Positions 60,421 to 64,000 of a stretch of 64,000 bases of DNA are shown piece by piece. Position numbers and translations under genes: made by a program. Location: contig CM035413.1 of NCBI GenBank assembly GCA_020310875.1, forward strand, positions 164,161,806 through 164,225,805. The letters run 5' to 3'. A model generated the notes under the pieces. That model was not told the DNA's origin and did not search any database. It worked only from the letters and a program-made list of their open reading frames with translations. Source of the stretch: Ceratopteris richardii. Its lineage: Eukaryota > Streptophyta > Polypodiopsida > Polypodiales > Pteridaceae. The number at the start of each line of letters is the position of its first letter. Positions within the stretch are counted from its first letter, which is position 1.

Positions 60421-60960
60421 TTACACATCCATAGATGAGTATCCTCGTGCAACCATGAGGGGGTCTGATTCCAATGAGCGCATCGACTCCGTTTCTTCTT
60501 GTGTCTTATGGATGGTGTTCCATTGTATTGGGGGTACATCCCGATGGGAATAGTCTTTAAGATTGACTTTAGTAGTCACTCTTAAATGTTGCAAGTACAA
60601 GGAATTAGTTCCCCAATCTTGTACGATTTGCAATTGACGCATGAATGGTCATCCTAAAATCATCTCGTAAGCATGATTTTTCCTAAAATCACAAATGGTG
60701 AAAGTATGCTCGAACTCCACACCACAAGTGGTGAGAGGTATGCCTTCTAGTAATCCCAATGGCTTTTCTATATGTCCGTCAGCCGTTTGTAGCTTCATCC
60801 TGGTGGGTCTTAATGTTGGCTTACCCCAACGTTTCCATAAAGCAATGGTAGTGATGGCTATTCCGGCCCCTGAATCTAAGATGGCCTTGGTGGTGTAGCC
60901 CTGGTGGGTTATTGGAAGATAAGTGTTGCCTTCCTCTCCTTCACTGACATCTCCGATCTA
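60421..60960 (-). pseudogene. pol: First retropepsin, element B
   Basis: Reverse strand: TTKAILDSGAGIAIT (catalytic Asp intact, near 60880), ADGHIEKPLGLLEGI, CGVEFEHTFTICDF and EMILG, a stop near 60648, then MRQLQIVQDWGTNSLYLQHL to 60421. Parallels 6700-7110 of A. Confidence 0.85.
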
Positions 60961-60972
60961 TTCTACGAGTAT

Positions 60973-62762
60973 CTATGATACCTTTTTGTGTGATCCTATC
61001 TGGGAGGGAGCAGTAGCAAGCCCAGGAAATTGGTTTGCTACGTGCTTCCACAATTCTGGTTCAATCTTTAACAATTCCTCTAGAGTGAGATGGCATTGTA
61101 CTCTAGTGTTCTTGATCACATTCGTGTTTCTAGGGATTATTGATTCTTCATTCCTTACTAGTATCGTGGGCGCTCTCATGCTGATAGACTTTGCTTCCCA
61201 AGGTCCTGTGAACTGAGGTAATTCTTGCAAAGAATTGGATTCAAAATCTGTTTGTTCACTCATTTGCTCTTCCTCTACATCATCGTAAATAAAGGGGATG
61301 TCTTGGGGAAATTGCTCTTGCAAGTCATCTATCTCTTGAATAGGAGGATGGGTTTCTTATTCTCTTCTCCATTTCTCTTCTTGAATTTCTCTTAAAAATC
61401 CGTGTGTTGTGTATGGAAGATAGGTGGTCTTCAACTTCTGTATTTGGCACTTGAGACAAGGGTGGTGCATTCTTTTCCTGTGTCTTAGAGACAATAGTAT
61501 TCCTTTGCAGATTCTGTGTCTCGTTACTATTGATCAAGTATTCTAACCTTTCCAGTAGTCCTTGAAAGTGTAGTTCAGGTTCTGCCATGTTATTCCAATT
61601 AAGATAACGAGAGGCTTTGAACATAGTTTGTGCTAATTCTACCATCTTCATGCAAAGTTTAGTTCTCTTAATTTCTAAATCTGCTTGTGGATAGTTCTTA
61701 CTCATTTCAACTACCTGGGGTCCTTCTTTTAATCTAGCCCGATATGCATGAAACATCATGTATAGGTTTTTTGGTATCGGTTCAGCTAAAACTGATCTTG
61801 ATCTCTGAGCTAGATTCTCCTGATTAGATTCTTGAGAAGTTAATTCTAGGATTTTGGCTATAGATTCCTTGAGAGTTCCTTCCAAATCAGTTATCGTTTT
61901 ACTCCACTTTCTCTTGATTCTTTCTCTGGAATCATTCCAAGATTTTGTCTTTTTGTTACTAGACTCTCCAACTTCGCTAGTTCCGGCTATTTTTTCAGGA
62001 TTAAGCTGTTGATTCCGTAAGAGTGTCTAGGCTCTTGTTATAGATCGGATAGGCACATATGTAGGTTTGGATCCATCTGCATTATGTACAATACCTATCA
62101 CGTTAATGGGTGTTACTTTTGAAGCATTAACACGGTTGTTGGGACAATCTCTTATAACATGCTCTTTACCACTCTCGGTACAAAAACCTTGTATGTTATA
62201 GTATTGTGACTATCTTGCTATCGGAGGATGTGGACAATCTCTTATGAAATGATCTCCTTGACATCTAAATCATGGTCCTCTAGGGCCCTGTGGTCTTTGC
62301 TATCTAATTGGGGCCGCGGATTAGGGTTGGTATACATCACGTTAGCATAGTCGGGTTCCCAACTGGGTCCAATGGTGGAGTATCATATAGATATGTTTTC
62401 AAATGTTTTGGTGACTCCATATAATATGCGGGTGGAATATCTACATGGGTAGAGTCAAAACTATTAGAATTCAGGTCACTTTCTATGATCAGGGGTGAAG
62501 AAGGCACTAAAGCCCTATTGAGGTTCTCTTCTGCAGCAGCGTATTTGACGAGGATGACATTTGCTAGTGGAGGTGGCTATTGAGCTAAAACAGGTTGTGG
62601 TCTCTATTGAACCTGATAAGGATAGTTCTGTGGAGGCTTGTAGTAATGAGGGTGAGCGTTGTAAAGACCTTGATACCTACCTGGTTGGGGGTATGCTTGC
62701 GGGTAGTTCTATCGCACTACTTATTTGTTGTATGGGCAGTCCTGGGCAGTGTGATTTGTATA
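60973..62762 (-). pseudogene. Nucleocapsid and charged linker, element B
   Basis: 61325-61885: MEGTLKESIAKILELTSQ, YPQADLEIKRTKLCMKMVEL. 60973-61323: QEQFPQDIPFIYDD and PWEAKSISMRAPTILV. Both match element A 5500-6650. 61886-62762 holds the Gln/Pro/Tyr-rich part and two decayed zinc knuckles (near 62150 and 62240) without a long open frame. Confidence 0.8.
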
Positions 62763-63668
62763 TCATCTCTCAATCATACAGTATTGGCCACTAGGGTTGG
62801 CTTGCGGTTGTGTTACATTGGGGCACACATTTGCCATATGATCACCACTACAGGTGTAACAACGCTTGGTTCGTGTTAACCTAGGGATCTGTTTACTAGA
62901 AACTCCTAGTTTCAGGGCCACTTTCTCTACTAATTCTTCTATCGAGCTAGAAAGTTTTGAGGATGCTAGAGACGAACAATCCGAGTCCTTATAGACTTTT
63001 GAGAGTCCCAACTCATCTCCTAAATTGTCCTCAATGTCTATACAAATTCTTACACATTTCTCTAGTGTTATGGGTTCCTTCAAATAAACATAGGAGCGTA
63101 GTTTAGAGCTTAAGAGGCCATCTAAAAACATTGACACTTGCTTGGCTTGTGAGGGTAAGTCTTGCATTGGGCATCTCTCAACTTATTGTCTAAATCTACG
63201 TCCTGCCAATCTAACTATTTCCTGAGGGGTTTGTTTGAAGCTATGAATCAATGAAGAAGTATCATGTCTGATTCCACTTTTAGAGAATTCCGTGATGAAT
63301 GACTCTATCAAGTGATGAATATCCCTAAATTGCCTTTGTTGCAATGGTCGGAACCAAGTTAAAGCTGTGTTGTTTAACGTTAGTCCAAATGCATTGTATT
63401 GTGTAAACATGTCTTCTACTTGCTCTGCTCTTCATACCTACTTAAATTCTGCAACATGATCATAGGGATCTCTTGTCCCATCAAAATATTTTTTCGTTGA
63501 CTTTACTAATTGAGTGGGTCTTAGTACACTGGGGTGCTCACATGGTCTAGGTAGAGGAAAATCATCTCTACCACCTGGTATCCTAGGTTCCCTTTGTCTT
63601 TCCAATCTATCAGTGTCCATGGTTGCTCTATCTCTCCCTATGGGATGTGTCATGGACAAGGAAACCAT
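62763..63668 (-). pseudogene. gag: Element B gag
   Basis: 63438-63668: DDFPLPRPCEHPSVLRPTQ and YFDGTRDPYDHVAEF. 63183-63410: FTQYNAFGLTLNNTALTWF and LIHSFKQTPQEIVRLAGRRF. 62763-63167: LSSKLRSYVYLKEPITLEKC and the knuckle CYTCSGDHMANVC. Ends at TGA 62763-62765, one codon from the place of A's TGA 4634. Two further stops inside. Confidence 0.9.
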
Positions 63669-63704
63669 CTAAACCTTAGATTCCATTTCAATTCCTATAT
63701 CTCA

Positions 63705-64000
63705 TGTTTGGTTAAGATTTTGGAGAAACTAATGGCACCATTGTGTCCGGAATGTGCCAAAACCCCAAGATCGATTGCTTATTTTCTGAATTCTGACACT
63801 CGGAGGTCTTGTTTCTAGTTGATGATGTCATCAATGACATCATCAAATCGTAACCACCCTTCAAAACCTATAAAAGGAGGGGTTGTCCACATTCATAATC
63901 AGTCTTGCCAATACCAGTCTTGGGAGCTCAAGGAGTCGTGACCACCAAGTAAGTACTCTCCAAGTTCCATTTCAAGTTCTAGTCTTGTCTCTTGCTCCAA
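63705..64000 (+). repeat. Possible start of another + strand LTR
   Basis: TGTTTGGTTAAGATTTTGGA at 63705 has the look of an LTR start, and CCTATAAAAGGAGGGG (63869-63884) is a good TATA box about 165 bp further on. Between them lies a perfect inverted repeat (63821-63844). Similarity to the upstream gag region of element A fades at about 63710. No second LTR or primer site is in the window, so this is only a candidate. Confidence 0.4.
63821..63844. repeat. Perfect inverted repeat GATGATGTCAT-CA-ATGACATCATC
   Basis: Two 11-base arms with a 2-base loop, about 27 bp upstream of a TATA box. Each arm contains TGATGTCA/TGACATCA, close to sites bound by plant bZIP factors (TGACGTCA family). A cis-regulatory site is plausible but unproved. 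Confidence 0.7.

Larger units (their letters stand above)
42148..63704 (-). mobile_element. Element B: Athila/Tat-like relative of element A, interrupted by K and F
   Basis: Reverse strand. It consists of 42148-46109 and 55078 to about 63704. Order in its sense: gag (63.7-62.8 kb), protease, RT, RNase H, two HHCC modules, integrase, second protease, WxPK tail, ORF4, ORF5, polypurine tract, 3' LTR. The 5' LTR is beyond the window. About the same gene order and sizes as element A but clearly diverged, with many frameshifts, so older. Inserted in copia E at 42147/42148; the target duplication cannot be checked because the other end is outside. Confidence 0.9.

Overview
The window is nuclear DNA of a land plant with a large, transposon-rich genome. 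It is made almost entirely of Ty3/gypsy and Ty1/copia LTR retrotransposons in several stages of decay, nested in one another. I see no host gene, tRNA, rRNA or CRISPR array, and the species cannot be named from the sequence. LTR identities and alignments below were made by eye.

Layout. 1-283 and 17098-17120 are the two halves of a non-coding repeat (repeat X; second copy near 36347-36638), split by element A. Element A (284-17097, + strand) is a complete 16.8-kb Athila/Tat-like gypsy element with 690/694-bp LTRs, a 5-bp target duplication CATAC, a tRNA-Asp-type primer site, a 1.9-kb leader with a CpG-rich minisatellite, a 9.4-kb gag-pol frame (six in-frame stops, no frameshift seen) and two further large 3' ORFs. 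17125-19120 is a broken copia element with a 557-bp tandem duplication. 21080-23527 is another broken copia element. 24180-26012 (- strand) is the pol 3' part of a third Athila-like relative (element H), fused at 26012 to a gypsy element C (- strand, 26013-33505) that keeps only its 5' LTR. C sits in a copia element D (33506 to about 36250). 36639-37730 and 38810 hold more copia debris.

From 39.7 kb to past the right edge there is a four-level nest: copia E (- strand) is interrupted by Athila-like element B (- strand, from 42148), which is interrupted by an internally deleted copia derivative K (46110-55077, - strand), whose 5' LTR is in turn interrupted by element F (46780-54975, + strand), a Tat-lineage gypsy with a second, archaeal-type RNase H. 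B and K resume to the right of F. A further + strand LTR may start near 63705.

The most notable biology is the A/B/H family. Its polyprotein carries (1) two tandem integrase-type HHCC zinc modules with identical HX6HX30CX2C spacing, (2) a second retropepsin domain downstream of integrase in addition to the usual one upstream of reverse transcriptase, followed by (3) a tail with repeated W-x-P-K motifs, then (4) two large ORFs of unknown function without clear membrane segments, the first preceded in both A and B by a splice-acceptor-like site. The second protease and the WxPK tail are present in all three copies and the other two novelties in both copies that cover them, so these are family features rather than accidents of one copy.
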